Shown: positions 19,175 to 29,191, counted from the stretch's first letter. The stretch: 64,000 bases of DNA from Buttiauxella agrestis ATCC 33320 (GCA_024169445.1 JALKFA010000001.1:3162001-3226000), one strand, 5' to 3'. Program-made: numbers and translations. Notes: generated from the sequence alone by a model not told the origin.

Positions 19175-20188
19175 ATGAGCACAATTGAAAATCCTGCGGT
19201 GGTGACTCCACTGAGCCAGACTTCTACGCTGTTAGACGTAAAAGATCTGCGCGTCACCTTTGGTACTCCAGATGGTGACGTTACGGCGGTAAACGATCTG
19301 AATTTCAGTCTGCGTGCCGGTGAAACACTGGGTATCGTAGGTGAATCCGGTTCCGGTAAATCGCAAACAGCATTTGCGTTGATGGGCTTGCTGGCGGCGA
19401 ATGGCCGTATTGGCGGGTCGGCTAAATTCAACGGTAAAGAGATCCTGAATCTGCCAGAGAACCAACTCAACCGCCTGCGTGCAGAGCAGATTTCCATGAT
19501 CTTCCAGGACCCAATGACCTCACTGAACCCTTACATGCGTGTAGGTGAGCAGTTGATGGAAGTGCTGATGCTGCATAAGAAATTGGGCAAAGCCGAAGCC
19601 TTTGAAGAATCTGTTCGTATGCTTGATGCGGTAAAAATGCCCGAAGCGCGTAAGCGTATGCGCATGTTCCCGCATGAGTTTTCCGGTGGCATGCGTCAAC
19701 GTGTGATGATTGCGATGGCGCTGCTGTGCCGTCCAAAATTGCTGATTGCCGACGAACCGACCACTGCGCTGGACGTCACCGTTCAGGCGCAAATCATGAC
19801 GCTGCTTAACGATCTCAAACGTGAGTTCAATACTGCGATCATCATGATTACCCACGATCTTGGCGTAGTCGCCGGGATCTGTGACAAAGTGCTGGTGATG
19901 TATGCAGGTCGTACTATGGAATATGGCCAGGCGCGCGACGTGTTCTACAACCCGGTTCATCCTTACTCCATCGGCCTGCTCAACGCGGTTCCACGTCTTG
20001 ATGCTGAAGGCGAATCTTTGCTGACCATTCCTGGCAACCCGCCAAACCTGTTACGTCTGCCGAAAGGTTGCCCGTTCCAGCCACGTTGCCCACACGCCAT
20101 GGAAATCTGCAACACGGCTCCGCCGCTGGAACAATTTGGTGAAGGCCGCTTACGCGCTTGCTTTAAGCCAGTGGAGGAGTTGGTATGA
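19175..20188 (+). CDS. oppD: Oligopeptide ABC transporter ATPase OppD
   Basis: OppD is a cytoplasmic ATPase subunit of the importer. The 337-residue protein shows Walker [10 protein letters not shown] (about residues 55-63), Q-loop [14 protein letters not shown], the ABC signature FSGGMRQRV, Walker [13 protein letters not shown] and the switch His in MITHDLG. The C-terminal Cys-containing oligopeptide/dipeptide domain ([14 protein letters not shown]) is present and likely holds the Fe-S or metal site reported in this group. Its stop overlaps the oppF start by ATGA. Confidence 0.97.
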   Translation: MSTIENPAVVTPLSQTSTLLDVKDLRVTFGTPDGDVTAVNDLNFSLRAGETLGIVGESGSGKSQTAFALMGLLAANGRIGGSAKFNGKEILNLPENQLNRLRAEQISMIFQDPMTSLNPYMRVGEQLMEVLMLHKKLGKAEAFEESVRMLDAVKMPEARKRMRMFPHEFSGGMRQRVMIAMALLCRPKLLIADEPTTALDVTVQAQIMTLLNDLKREFNTAIIMITHDLGVVAGICDKVLVMYAGRTMEYGQARDVFYNPVHPYSIGLLNAVPRLDAEGESLLTIPGNPPNLLRLPKGCPFQPRCPHAMEICNTAPPLEQFGEGRLRACFKPVEELV

Positions 20189-21189
20189 ACGCCGTGACAC
20201 AAGATAAAAAAGTCCTGCTGGAAATTGCCGATCTTAAAGTTCACTTTGATATCAAAGACGGCAAACAGTGGTTCTGGCAACCCTCCAAAACGCTGAAAGC
20301 GGTTGATGGCGTGACACTACGTTTGTACGAGGGTGAAACGCTGGGTGTGGTAGGGGAATCAGGTTGCGGAAAATCGACCTTTGCCCGTGCCATTATCGGC
20401 CTGGTCAAAGCCACCGAAGGCAGAGTTGCGTGGCTGGGTAAAGATCTGCTGGGGATGAATCAGGACGAGTGGCGCGATGTGCGCAGCGACATCCAGATGA
20501 TTTTCCAGGACCCGCTGGCATCACTCAACCCGCGTATGAATATCGGCGATATTATTGCTGAGCCGCTGCGTACCTATCACCCGAAAATGCCGCGTCAGGA
20601 AGTCCGTGACCGTGTGAAAGCGATGATGATGAAAGTGGGCTTGCTGCCAAACCTCATCAACCGTTATCCGCACGAATTCTCAGGCGGCCAGTGTCAGCGC
20701 ATCGGGATTGCCCGCGCGCTGATCCTTGAGCCAAAACTGATCATCTGTGACGAACCCGTTTCGGCACTCGATGTATCCATTCAGGCTCAGGTGGTGAACC
20801 TACTGCAAAAACTGCAACGTGAAATGGGACTGTCGTTGATCTTCATCGCCCACGACTTGGCGGTGGTAAAACACATTTCAGATCGCGTCCTGGTGATGTA
20901 TCTGGGTCATGCAGTTGAGCTGGGTACTTACGACGAGGTGTACCACAACCCGCTGCATCCTTACACCAAAGCCTTGATGTCTGCGGTACCCATTCCCGAC
21001 CCGGATTTGGAAAGAAACAAAACGATACAACTTCTTGAAGGGGAGTTGCCATCGCCTATTAACCCGCCGTCAGGCTGTGTTTTCCGTACCCGTTGTCCTA
21101 TTGCTGGGCCAGAATGTGCCAAAACTCGCCCGGTGCTGGAGGGCAGCTTCAAGCATGCCGTTTCCTGTCTTAAGGTAGACCCGTTATAA
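20185..21189 (+). CDS. oppF: Oligopeptide ABC transporter ATPase OppF
   Basis: OppF is the second ATPase, forming a heterodimer with OppD. Motifs in its 334 residues: Walker [11 protein letters not shown]-loop [14 protein letters not shown], signature [15 protein letters not shown], Walker [13 protein letters not shown] and switch His in IAHDL. The C-terminal [14 protein letters not shown] repeats the Cys pattern seen in OppD. It overlaps oppD by four bases and is followed by a strong terminator, closing the operon. Confidence 0.97.
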   Translation: MNAVTQDKKVLLEIADLKVHFDIKDGKQWFWQPSKTLKAVDGVTLRLYEGETLGVVGESGCGKSTFARAIIGLVKATEGRVAWLGKDLLGMNQDEWRDVRSDIQMIFQDPLASLNPRMNIGDIIAEPLRTYHPKMPRQEVRDRVKAMMMKVGLLPNLINRYPHEFSGGQCQRIGIARALILEPKLIICDEPVSALDVSIQAQVVNLLQKLQREMGLSLIFIAHDLAVVKHISDRVLVMYLGHAVELGTYDEVYHNPLHPYTKALMSAVPIPDPDLERNKTIQLLEGELPSPINPPSGCVFRTRCPIAGPECAKTRPVLEGSFKHAVSCLKVDPL

Positions 21190-21196
21190 TCTCGCA

Positions 21197-21222
21197 GGGC
21201 TGGCATGATGCCAGCCCTTTTT
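21197..21222 (+). terminator. Terminator of oppABCDF
   Basis: GGGCTGGCA-TGA-TGCCAGCCC is followed by TTTTTG, 8 bases after the oppF stop. Confidence 0.9.
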
Positions 21223-21236
21223 GTTTGTGAGGTTAC

Positions 21237-22076
21237 TTGCCTGTGCTTATTCTTGTTACCCGTCAGCGGATGTACCATCTTCTCTTTGATCAAAAAACGC
21301 GCTCAGGCCGACGCTTTGAAGCGTTATGCGGGTTATTCGCTTTACTCAGCGTGATTGCGGTCTTTATCGAGTCAGGACTCGGCACGCAATACCATCTGAC
21401 CTACGATGAATGGCAGCTCTTTGTGGCTCTGGAAATTGGCTTCACTCTGCTGTTTACGCTGGAGTATATTCTGCGGGTGCTGTGTTGGCCTGACCCCAGA
21501 AAGTACGTCTTCAGCTTCTGGGGCTTCATCGATCTGGCGACGATTTTGCCGCTGTACGTGTTGTGGCTGTGGCCTGAAATAGGCGTCAATTACGTGTTTG
21601 CGTGGCGCGCAATGCGTGCAATCCGCGTACTTAGAATACTCAAACTGCTGCGCTACATGCCGACGTTGCACACCTTATGGCAAGCTATTGTTAATGCTCG
21701 ACATCAATTGATTCTGTTCTATTCCTTTATTCTTATTGTGATGGTGGTCGCTGGTGGCCTGATGTACGGCATTGAAGGGCCGCCAAACGGTTTTACTAAC
21801 CTGGGGACGTCGGTGTACTGGGCGGTGGTGACGGTGACGACAGTGGGGTATGGCGACATCACTCCGCATACCGGGCCGGGGCGCATGGTCGCTTCAATTC
21901 TTATCTTGATTGGTTACTCGGTGATTGCCATCCCAACCGGGATTATTACCGCGCATATGACTAACGAGTTTCAGAAACAGCGGAATGCCCGTTTGTGCCC
22001 AAACTGCCATAAAGGCAATCACGACGAAGAGGCTCGATTCTGCAAATCCTGTGGGAGAGCGTTACCTAAGCTGTAG
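21237..22076 (+). CDS. Voltage-gated-type potassium channel with C-terminal zinc ribbon
   Basis: This is a six-helix cation channel of the ion-transport family. S1 is around residues 28-48. S4 carries regularly spaced Arg (RAMRAIRVLRILKLLRYMP, about 122-140). The pore has the potassium selectivity filter TVGYGD (about 202-207). After S6 the C-terminus has a four-Cys zinc ribbon CPNCHKG...FCKSCGR (about 255-276), which is unusual. It is not E. coli Kch, which is 417 residues with an RCK domain. The start is uncertain: TTG 21237, GTG 21243 (GAGG upstream) and ATG 21270 are all possible. It sits alone between oppF and yciU. Confidence 0.85.
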   Translation: MPVLILVTRQRMYHLLFDQKTRSGRRFEALCGLFALLSVIAVFIESGLGTQYHLTYDEWQLFVALEIGFTLLFTLEYILRVLCWPDPRKYVFSFWGFIDLATILPLYVLWLWPEIGVNYVFAWRAMRAIRVLRILKLLRYMPTLHTLWQAIVNARHQLILFYSFILIVMVVAGGLMYGIEGPPNGFTNLGTSVYWAVVTVTTVGYGDITPHTGPGRMVASILILIGYSVIAIPTGIITAHMTNEFQKQRNARLCPNCHKGNHDEEARFCKSCGRALPKL

Positions 22077-22087
22077 GTCAGATGTAA

Positions 22088-22122
22088 ATGGCGGATGAAG
22101 CTAACGCTTATCCGCCCTACAA
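22088..22122. repeat. REP-like element after the channel gene
   Basis: GGCGGATGA and its near-inverse TTATCCGCC flank a short AAGCTAACGC centre, typical of REP units. It lies between two convergent genes. Confidence 0.65.
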
Positions 22123-22126
22123 AGGC

Positions 22127-22468
<342 letters not shown>

Positions 22469-22493
22469 TTATTAAATACTGATGCGCCACGTT

Positions 22494-23954
22494 TTACAGC
22501 AACGGGCTAAAGAAGTAAAACAGTCGCTCTACCACGCGCTGCCACATTGGACGCTTAACCCACAAACGCTGGTCTAACAGGCGAGAGCGGGAGATATAAT
22601 CGTCTTGTACCGCCGCCAGATCGCTGGCAAAACCGGAGTCATCAATCACCAGCGTAATCTCGAAATTAAGCCACAAGCTGCGCATATCCAGATTCACGGT
22701 ACCGACTAAACTCAATTGCCCATCGACCAGCACACTCTTGGTGTGCAGCAGACCGCCTTCAAACTGGTAAATTTTCACCCCAGCAGCCAGTAACTCAGTG
22801 AAGAAGGCTCGGCTCGCCCAGCCCACCAGGAGAGAGTCATTCTTGCGTGGGACAATAATACTCACGTCGACGCCACGTTGCGCCGCGGTGCAAATAGCAT
22901 GTAGCAAATCATCACTCGGGACGAAATAAGGCGTCGTCATAATTAAATATTCACGCGCCGCATAAACTGACGTTAGCAGCGCCTGATGAATTAAGTCTTC
23001 CGGGAAACCAGGACCTGAGGCAATGGTATGAATGGTATGCCCGGTCGCCTCTTCAAAAGGCATAATATTCGCGTCTGGAGCCGGTGGTAAAATACGCTTA
23101 CCGGTTTCTATCTCCCAGTCACAGGAATAAACAATCCCCATCGCGGTGGCGACCGGGCCTTCCATACGCGCCATTAAATCGACCCATTGCCCGACGCCAG
23201 CATCCTGTTTAAAGAAACGCGGATCGACGAGATTCATACTGCCGGTGTAAGCAATGTAGTTATCGATCATCACCATTTTACGGTGCTGGCGTAAATCCAT
23301 ACGGCGCAGGAACACACGCATCAGGTTAACTTTGAGCGCCTCAACCACTTCGACGCCAGCGTTACGCATCATATTCGCCCACGGACTGCGGAAGAACGCG
23401 ACGCTACCCGCAGAATCGAGCATTAATCGGCAATGAATCCCGCGACGCGCGGCTGCCATCAGCGATTCAGCAACCTGGTCAGCTAAGCCCCCTGGCTGCC
23501 AGATATAAAACACCATCTCGATATTGTGGCGAGCCAACTGGATGTCACGAATCAACGCGTGCATCGTTTCATCTGACGTGGTGAGCAGTTGGAGTTGGTT
23601 GCCTTTGACACCGCCAATCCCCTGGCGGCGCTCACACAGCTGGAACAGTGATGTCGCCACTTCGCTGTTTTCTTCGGCAAAAATATGTTTGCAGCTTTTA
23701 AGATCGTTCAACCATTTGGCGGTTGATGGCCACATGGCACGCGCGCGCTCTGCGCGGCGTTTACCCAGATGCAGTTCGCCAAATGAGAGATAGGCGATGA
23801 TCCCAACCAGCGGAAGAATATAAATGATAAGAAGCCATGCCATGGCTGAAGGAACTGCACGACGCTTCATCAAAATTCGTAGCGTCACGCCGGCTATTAA
23901 AAGCCAGTAACCTAAAATTATCAGCCAACTAAAGACTGTATAGAAGGTTGTCAT
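22494..23954 (-). CDS. clsA: Cardiolipin synthase A
   Basis: ClsA joins two phosphatidylglycerol molecules into cardiolipin and glycerol at the inner membrane. The 486 residues match the family exactly. Two N-terminal transmembrane segments (about residues 5-25 and 37-57) are followed by two phospholipase-D domains. Their HKD motifs are HRKMVMID (near residue 224) and HTKSVLVD (near 404). It is transcribed toward yciU. Confidence 0.97.
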   Translation of the reverse strand: MTTFYTVFSWLIILGYWLLIAGVTLRILMKRRAVPSAMAWLLIIYILPLVGIIAYLSFGELHLGKRRAERARAMWPSTAKWLNDLKSCKHIFAEENSEVATSLFQLCERRQGIGGVKGNQLQLLTTSDETMHALIRDIQLARHNIEMVFYIWQPGGLADQVAESLMAAARRGIHCRLMLDSAGSVAFFRSPWANMMRNAGVEVVEALKVNLMRVFLRRMDLRQHRKMVMIDNYIAYTGSMNLVDPRFFKQDAGVGQWVDLMARMEGPVATAMGIVYSCDWEIETGKRILPPAPDANIMPFEEATGHTIHTIASGPGFPEDLIHQALLTSVYAAREYLIMTTPYFVPSDDLLHAICTAAQRGVDVSIIVPRKNDSLLVGWASRAFFTELLAAGVKIYQFEGGLLHTKSVLVDGQLSLVGTVNLDMRSLWLNFEITLVIDDSGFASDLAAVQDDYISRSRLLDQRLWVKRPMWQRVVERLFYFFSPLL

Positions 23955-24022
23955 CGTTCAAAAATCCTTTAGAAACCGTATGCTTTTGAGTTTACGCACA
24001 ACAGCCAGCGGTTAACACTAAA

Positions 24023-24084
24023 ACTATACCCAAAATTGGGAATACGAGCAGCCAGCGGGCCAACAGCTTGAAGTGTGACGGGTA
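24023..24084. repeat. Short copy of the TATACCCGTCA palindromic repeat
   Basis: On the minus strand it runs TATACCCGTCACACTTCAAG and ends TTTTGGGTATAG. It keeps both termini of the repeat family but lacks most of the centre (about 62 bp against 127 bp for the full copy at 56535). It lies upstream of clsA. Confidence 0.65.
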
Positions 24085-24159
24085 TAATCGTAAAACGACT
24101 GGTCTGTAGGGCAGAAGGCACTATAATGGCGCGTCTTACATGCAACCCGAGTCGTAAAA

Positions 24160-24342
24160 ATGAGGCGTAGTAGAACTGAGGTCGGACGGTGGCGTATGCT
24201 TCGTCAGACGCAACGGCGCAGATCGCGTTGGCTGGAAGGTCAGTCACGCCGCAACATGCGCATTCACGCCATCAGAAAGTGCCAGACAAACCGCGCGCGT
24301 AATTCCTTGCTGTTTGCTATTCACGATCAATGGGCGTCGTAA
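24160..24342 (+). CDS. yciY: Small basic protein YciY
   Basis: This 60-residue, Arg-rich protein matches E. coli YciY (57 residues) over nearly its whole length, with RRSRTEVGRWRM at the N-terminus and SRRNMRIHAIRKC in the middle. Function is unknown. Its position, divergent from clsA, is also conserved. The N-terminal segment contains no membrane helix. It is followed by a hairpin terminator. Confidence 0.85.
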   Translation: MRRSRTEVGRWRMLRQTQRRRSRWLEGQSRRNMRIHAIRKCQTNRARNSLLFAIHDQWAS

Positions 24343-24348
24343 AGAAAA

Positions 24349-24368
24349 GGGCACCGCTCGCGGTGCCC
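24349..24368. terminator. Hairpin terminator after yciY and after the 51-residue gene
   Basis: GGGCACCG-CTCG-CGGTGCCC is preceded by an A-run (AAAGAAAA), so it gives a T-run on the minus strand. It most clearly serves the minus-strand small gene and may slow yciY transcripts. Confidence 0.7.
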
Positions 24369-24389
24369 AGTATCATTTAGCTGCGACCT

Positions 24390-24545
24390 TTAGAAGAAAT
24401 GCATCGCAAGTACAATAATCAGAACTGTTATTGTGGCCGCCGCCACTAACACCATTGGGTGACTGGCCAGCCAGGCATTCCAGCGAGCTTCCTGATTTCC
24501 CACCGATTGCTTATGTTGTTCATAAGACTCATCAAAAAGATCCAT
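24390..24545 (-). CDS. Small single-pass membrane protein, 51 residues
   Basis: The reading frame begins MDLFDESYEQHKQSVGNQEA and ends in a hydrophobic segment PMVLVAAATITVLIIVLAMH (about residues 30-49) followed by FF. The charged N-terminal half would be cytoplasmic and the C-terminal half a single transmembrane helix, a tail-anchored layout. GGGAA lies upstream of the ATG and a terminator follows. I do not recognise the family. Because it has its own terminator and a clean hydrophobic domain, I consider it a real gene. Confidence 0.65.
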   Translation of the reverse strand: MDLFDESYEQHKQSVGNQEARWNAWLASHPMVLVAAATITVLIIVLAMHFF

Positions 24546-24657
24546 GAAAATTTCCCGACAAATTCAATAACAGCATTAACTTAAAATTACCCATTCAGTA
24601 CGCTGCGCATTGTCACCTTTTGTGAATCTTTGAACAATGTTTCCTGGTTATCCAATG

Positions 24658-24918
24658 TTATTTGTAGAGGGTCGCCTCTCCGTAGACCTGCCCATCATCG
24701 CTACTCTCGGTCGTGATCGTATAGGCTGATGCACCGTTGTTTATTGCTTCTGCTTTAAGGGAGTTTTCCACTTCTTCAATAGTGCTCCCCCTTGCTGTGA
24801 GGGTGCCGCTTTGTTGGTTATAAGAGGTTTCATCGGAGAGAGTATCAACAGCCAGGGTCGTTATCGGAAGGGCTATCAGGACCGTAGCTACTGAAAAATA
24901 AAGTAAATTTTTCATCAT
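24658..24918 (-). CDS. Secreted YdgH/BhsA/McbA-like (DUF1471) protein
   Basis: This is an 86-residue periplasmic or outer-membrane-associated protein. The signal peptide MKNLLYFSVATVLIALPITT is followed by LA and a short DUF1471 domain (SGTLTARGSTIEEVENSLKA ... YGEATLYK). Members such as BhsA, McbA and YhcN respond to stress and influence biofilm. I cannot assign it to one member. The second Met (24915) is an equally good start; GAGG lies upstream of both. It is a lone gene. Confidence 0.8.
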   Translation of the reverse strand: MMKNLLYFSVATVLIALPITTLAVDTLSDETSYNQQSGTLTARGSTIEEVENSLKAEAINNGASAYTITTESSDDGQVYGEATLYK

Positions 24919-25203
24919 TACATCCTCAAGGCTTACGAGTGATTAAAAGTAATTACCTCATAAAGTGTAGGTGAAATGACTCGGCAAAAAGTCAAAAAAA
25001 CGATGGGATAATTCTCATTTTGTTAATGCTAAAACATGACGAATTTGCTGTTTTGATTTTCATGCAACACTTGTGAATTGGAACCGTGTCAGCCGATCAT
25101 GATTGCGCTCGGCAGTTAGATTTATTCAATAAACCGGATAACATTGACTACTATTAGGGGGAAGCCGCTAAAGGGTTGATTTTCGTAACCTAAGGAATGA
25201 ATC

Positions 25204-25551
25204 ATGTTGAAAAAATTCTGTGTTATTGCCGTGACAGGCGTTCTTGTTTCAGGCTGTGCATCCCAGAATGATTTATCCCCACAAGAAAAGAAATACCAAC
25301 GTGTAAATGCCGCCGCGCATCAATGTGCAGAAGAAGTAAAAAATAAAACCATCGAATTAACCGCCAAAGGAATGTCAACTACCGTCCGTTGGACGACCTT
25401 ACAGTATGTGGTGACAGGCTCCGATGGCACAGAAAATCTGCGCACAGTTGAGTACAGAACGTCAACAGTTCTGGATAATGACGTACCGGGGAGTGCGTGG
25501 AAAATATGCATGCAAAATGCCGATGCGTTGGTCCCAGAGTTGAAGTTCTGA
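25204..25551 (+). CDS. Small lipoprotein of unknown function
   Basis: This 115-residue protein starts MLKKFCVIAVTGVLVSGCAS, a type II signal peptide with lipobox VSGC, so it should be lipid-anchored. The mature part is hydrophilic and has three further Cys or charged clusters (HQCAEEVKNK, SAWKICMQNA), one pair of which could form a disulphide. AAGGA lies 7 bases upstream of the ATG. It sits alone between the DUF1471 gene and yciI. I do not recognise the family. Confidence 0.75.
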   Translation: MLKKFCVIAVTGVLVSGCASQNDLSPQEKKYQRVNAAAHQCAEEVKNKTIELTAKGMSTTVRWTTLQYVVTGSDGTENLRTVEYRTSTVLDNDVPGSAWKICMQNADALVPELKF

Positions 25552-25628
25552 GTGTCGTATTCAGAAAGAAAAGGCACTTCAAAATACGATGAGTACTTAT
25601 TTGTGCCCTTTATGAATTAAAGAATAAA

Positions 25629-25925
25629 TCAAAAGACCTTTTTATAGGGCTTGATCGCGACCTGTTTAACGACGCCAGCGGCGATATAAGGATCGGCCTC
25701 GGCCCAGGCTTGTGCATCTTCTAGCGACGCAAACTCAGCAATAACCGTTGAACCGGTAAAACCCGCAGCCCCTGGATCATTGCTATCAACGGCAGGCATT
25801 GGCCCCGCGGTTAACAAGCGACCTTCATCGCGTAAAAGTTGTAGGCGTGCAAGATGGGCAGGGCGCACAGCTAGCCGCTTTTCGAGAGAATCGGCATTAT
25901 CTTCCGCATAAATGATATACAGCAC
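25629..25925 (-). CDS. yciI: YCII-domain protein YciI
   Basis: YciI is a 98-residue ferredoxin-like-fold protein of the YCII family. The conserved His-Asp pair used as a putative active site in Haemophilus YciI is represented by RPAHLARL and AEADPY. The protein contains [20 protein letters not shown]. The GTG at 25925 is chosen because AAGGAG lies 8 bases upstream; a GTG three codons earlier overlaps that ribosome site. The function of the enterobacterial protein is not established. It is divergent from tonB, as in E. coli. Confidence 0.93.
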   Translation of the reverse strand: MLYIIYAEDNADSLEKRLAVRPAHLARLQLLRDEGRLLTAGPMPAVDSNDPGAAGFTGSTVIAEFASLEDAQAWAEADPYIAAGVVKQVAIKPYKKVF

Positions 25926-26082
25926 GTGCAGCACTCCTTTTGATATGAGGGTTGTAAAATACGGTAAGTGAATGGCGCAAAGACTGCAATTGAAACATAA
26001 ACAAGATGTTAAATCGCGGTCACGAATGGGGGAAAAACCTGCAGGTGGAAGGAAAAAGAGCCACTTTCTTCGATGCGTTGTT

Positions 26083-26101
26083 GAATATGATTGCTATTTG
26101 C
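26083..26101. promoter_or_regulatory. Possible Fur site in the tonB promoter
   Basis: GAATATGATTGCTATTTGC resembles a Fur box loosely and lies about 50 bases before tonB. In E. coli this promoter is Fur-repressed and the flanking TTTGCATTTAAAATTGA is also conserved. The match to the 19-base consensus is imperfect. Confidence 0.4.
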
Positions 26102-26148
26102 ATTTAAAATTGACGCCTGTTTAAGAGACTTAAGCCATTATGACGTCA

Positions 26149-26868
26149 ATGACCCTTGATTTACCTCGCCGCTTTCCATGGCCAACCGTTCTCTCGGTTG
26201 TGATACATGGTGCTGTTGTCGCGGGGTTGCTCTATACCTCGGTACATCAGGTTATTGAGTTGCCAGCGCCCGCACAGCCTATCAGTGTCACTATGGTGAC
26301 CCCGGCTGAGCTAGAACCCCCACAACCTGAAGTGGTGCAACCGCCTCCGCAGCCGGTAGCAGAACCTGAGCCAGAACCGATTCCCGAACCGCCAAAAGAA
26401 GCGCCGGTAGTCATCCATAAGCCTGAGCCGAAACCCAAACCAAAGCCTAAGCCAAAGCCGGTGAAAAAAGTGGAACAGCCGAAGCCAGAAGCCAAACCGG
26501 TTGAACCCCGTCCAGCAACTGCGGTAACTAACACGGCACCAGCTCGTCCGGCACCGGTTGCTAAAACGGCACCAGTGGCGTCTACCGCTCCGGTTGCGAC
26601 AGGGCCACGCGCGCTTAACCGTAATTCGCCACAGTATCCTTCTCGTGCACATGCGTTACGCATTGAAGGTAAAGTGCGGGTGAAGTTTGATGTTGGCCCG
26701 GATGGCAGCGTGAGTAACGTGAGCATCCTCTCCGCAACGCCTGCCAATATGTTTGAGCGTGAAGTGAAAATGGCGATGAAAAAATGGCGCTACGAAAGCG
26801 GAAAGCCAGGCCAGGGTTTGATTGTCAATGTGGTCTTCAAACTTAACGGCGGCGCAACGATGGAGTGA
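26149..26868 (+). CDS. tonB: Energy transducer TonB
   Basis: TonB links the proton motive force (through ExbB/ExbD) to outer-membrane receptors for iron-siderophores, cobalamin and, here, PQQ. The 239-residue protein has an N-terminal membrane anchor (about residues 12-32, with SVVIHG containing the functional Ser/His). A proline-rich periplasmic spacer of Glu-Pro and Lys-Pro repeats (about 65-130) follows, then the C-terminal receptor-binding domain ([20 protein letters not shown]). The second ATG (26149) gives the standard [11 protein letters not shown] start. It is convergent with pqqU. Confidence 0.97.
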   Translation: MTLDLPRRFPWPTVLSVVIHGAVVAGLLYTSVHQVIELPAPAQPISVTMVTPAELEPPQPEVVQPPPQPVAEPEPEPIPEPPKEAPVVIHKPEPKPKPKPKPKPVKKVEQPKPEAKPVEPRPATAVTNTAPARPAPVAKTAPVASTAPVATGPRALNRNSPQYPSRAHALRIEGKVRVKFDVGPDGSVSNVSILSATPANMFEREVKMAMKKWRYESGKPGQGLIVNVVFKLNGGATME

Positions 26869-26889
26869 TCAAGCTCCTTGCCAAATAAA

Positions 26890-26916
26890 AACGGAACCTA
26901 ATGGTTCCGTTTTTTG
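26890..26916. terminator. Bidirectional terminator between tonB and pqqU
   Basis: AACGGAACC-TAAT-GGTTCCGTT has flanking A and T runs, so it can stop transcripts from both convergent genes. Confidence 0.9.
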
Positions 26917-26930
26917 TTTATAAGCTGTAC

Positions 26931-29054
26931 TTACAAGAAGGTGTAACTCAAATTCACACCCACGCCATAATTGCGCCCCGGTGCAGGTTCGAAGTAGCGA
27001 CCATTACTTTCGTTGACGATGACAGAGCCGACATATTCCCGATCAAATAAGTTATCGACACGCCCCCAAACATCCAACAGCCAGCGTTCCTGAATACGCA
27101 ATTTGTAACCGCTGTTGAGCGAGGCAACCGTATAAGCAGGCGCCTGTTCGCTATTCTCATCATTGGCCTGAATGTCACTCATATAGCGAACGTCAGCACC
27201 GGCATAAAAACCTTCTGGCGGTGCGTATTCCAGCGCCGCGTAGCCCATGTTACGCGCAATACCCGGAATGCGATTTCCCTCGCAATTGTCTTCACCCCCA
27301 CAAGCGTTACTGCGATACGTTGCATCCAGATAAGTCCACGCCATTTTTACGCGCCAGTCATAACCTAACTGGCTATCAGCAGAAAGCTCCATGCCACGAC
27401 GGCGTGTCTCACCGGCATTTTTATAGGTTGTGCGGCCACCACTACTTTGGTCGGCAACAATCTCATCGTCGGTGTCTGTCTGGAATAGCGCGGCGGTCAA
27501 CAAACTGTTGCCGACCCGGGTTTTGCTGCCGATTTCTATGGTGTCGCTGGTGGATGGCTTCAGACCGAAATTCAAACCCGCCTGGCCATTATCACGATAG
27601 GAGAGTTCGTTGATGGTCGGTGTTTCAAAACCGCGACCCGCAGAGGTATACACATTCCACGCATCGTTGACTGCATACTTCAGTGCCGCCGCTGGCAGCC
27701 ATTTGTGATAGCTCGCGTCACCACTGTCATCGCCATTCCGGGCAGTGATGTATTCGTCATTCGAATCGAAATAAACCGAACTAAAACGCACACCAGCATC
27801 GAGACTCAGCTTATCGGTGAATTGCCACGCGGTTTGTAGATACGGGTCAACATTCCACATCAGATTACGTTCGTCACGGCGCAAATCGCCTTTCTCACCC
27901 AAAACCGTGGTGCCATTTTCAACCACAAAGTTTTCATAGCCTTTGCGCTTTTCTGACATGGTTTCGTAATCAATACCCGTGGTAAATGTTACTGGGACAG
28001 ATAGCAGATTGCCACGGTGCGTCCAGCGTGAATCAATCCCCTGATAATGGCGGCTCAGCTCAATCACACCACCGGGATGAGTTGGGTTTAACTGCGGAGC
28101 GACGGGTATCGATTGGTATTGAGTGGTTTCGCGCACACCTGCATAGGTCATGACACTGAGGTCATCATTAGCGGTTAATTGCCTGTCGTAACGCAGGCCG
28201 GCCTGCGTTTGTTTTGTGGTTTTACGCGTATTGTACTGCTCAGCGCGAGGTGCCTGAGTGGGGTTATCGTGCCATTCCTGCTCGGTTAAACCGCCTGGGT
28301 CGTTGGCATCAATATCGACGCTATTGAGCAGCAGCGTCAATTTACTGGCTTCATTAAGGCGCACACCCAATTTGGCGTTACCGAGATTTTTTTGCGCGCT
28401 ACTGTGGTCACGATAACCATGAGTGGTAAAGCGCGAAGCCGAAACCGCGTAATCGACATCGCCCGCTTGTGTGCCATCGCCTGTTGCACCGGTGGCTTTA
28501 ATGCTGTTGCGCCAGCTTCCGAAACTGCCGTAATAACTGCTGGCTTCCAGCGTTGGTGGCTGAGTTCCGGTAGTGGTGCTGACATTCACCACACCGCCAG
28601 AAGCGTTGCCGTAAAGTGCGGAGAAGGGGCCACGTAACACCTCGATACTTTCTACGCTATTGATGTCGATATTTGAGGTTTGGCCCTGGCCATCAGGCAT
28701 GGTTGCCGGAATGCCATCGACATACATGCGTACGCCACGCACACCGTAAGTGGAACGCGAACCAAAACCACGAACCGACAACTGTAAATCCTGCGCATAG
28801 TTTTGACGGTTCTGGACTTGCAGGCCTGCAACACTGCCCAGGCTCTCGGAAAGATTTACACGCGGTGCCGCCTGGCGCATATCATCGCCATTAACAACAC
28901 TCACCGCCGCAGGCGTATCCAACTCGGAAATCGTGCCTTGTGTTGCAGTCACGACCATCGTCTCTTCTGCCGCAAGCGTGGGCAGGGCGAACGAAGAAAG
29001 GGCCGGAACTAAGATAAGTGGAAGCGACAGCTTTCCATGTTGCACAATTTTCAT
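26931..29054 (-). CDS. pqqU: TonB-dependent PQQ receptor PqqU (YncD)
   Basis: This is an outer-membrane TonB-dependent receptor of 707 residues closely matching E. coli YncD, which was shown to import pyrroloquinoline quinone and is now called PqqU. A signal peptide ends near PTLAAEE, then the TonB box ETMVVTA. The plug domain includes GLQVQNRQNYAQDLQLSVRG and DGIPATMPDGQGQTSNID. The 22-strand barrel ends in the aromatic C-terminus SYTFL. A Cys pair (CGGEDNC) occurs in one loop. It is convergent with tonB and downstream of ansP on the same strand, across a terminator. Confidence 0.93.
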   Translation of the reverse strand: MKIVQHGKLSLPLILVPALSSFALPTLAAEETMVVTATQGTISELDTPAAVSVVNGDDMRQAAPRVNLSESLGSVAGLQVQNRQNYAQDLQLSVRGFGSRSTYGVRGVRMYVDGIPATMPDGQGQTSNIDINSVESIEVLRGPFSALYGNASGGVVNVSTTTGTQPPTLEASSYYGSFGSWRNSIKATGATGDGTQAGDVDYAVSASRFTTHGYRDHSSAQKNLGNAKLGVRLNEASKLTLLLNSVDIDANDPGGLTEQEWHDNPTQAPRAEQYNTRKTTKQTQAGLRYDRQLTANDDLSVMTYAGVRETTQYQSIPVAPQLNPTHPGGVIELSRHYQGIDSRWTHRGNLLSVPVTFTTGIDYETMSEKRKGYENFVVENGTTVLGEKGDLRRDERNLMWNVDPYLQTAWQFTDKLSLDAGVRFSSVYFDSNDEYITARNGDDSGDASYHKWLPAAALKYAVNDAWNVYTSAGRGFETPTINELSYRDNGQAGLNFGLKPSTSDTIEIGSKTRVGNSLLTAALFQTDTDDEIVADQSSGGRTTYKNAGETRRRGMELSADSQLGYDWRVKMAWTYLDATYRSNACGGEDNCEGNRIPGIARNMGYAALEYAPPEGFYAGADVRYMSDIQANDENSEQAPAYTVASLNSGYKLRIQERWLLDVWGRVDNLFDREYVGSVIVNESNGRYFEPAPGRNYGVGVNLSYTFL

Positions 29055-29191
29055 CAGACATTTTCACAGGTAGGAACATTTACGCTCCGGACGAACCATC
29101 TGGAACATTCAAGTGCATATGTTAATACTTGTGAGGAATGTTTGAAAAGTGTTAACGGCACATAACGTTAATGCGATGAAAAACGGCAGGC

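Noticed and set aside
23969-24247. 92-codon minus-strand open frame overlapping yciY
   Set aside because: It runs through a palindromic repeat and antisense to yciY, whose protein matches E. coli YciY.
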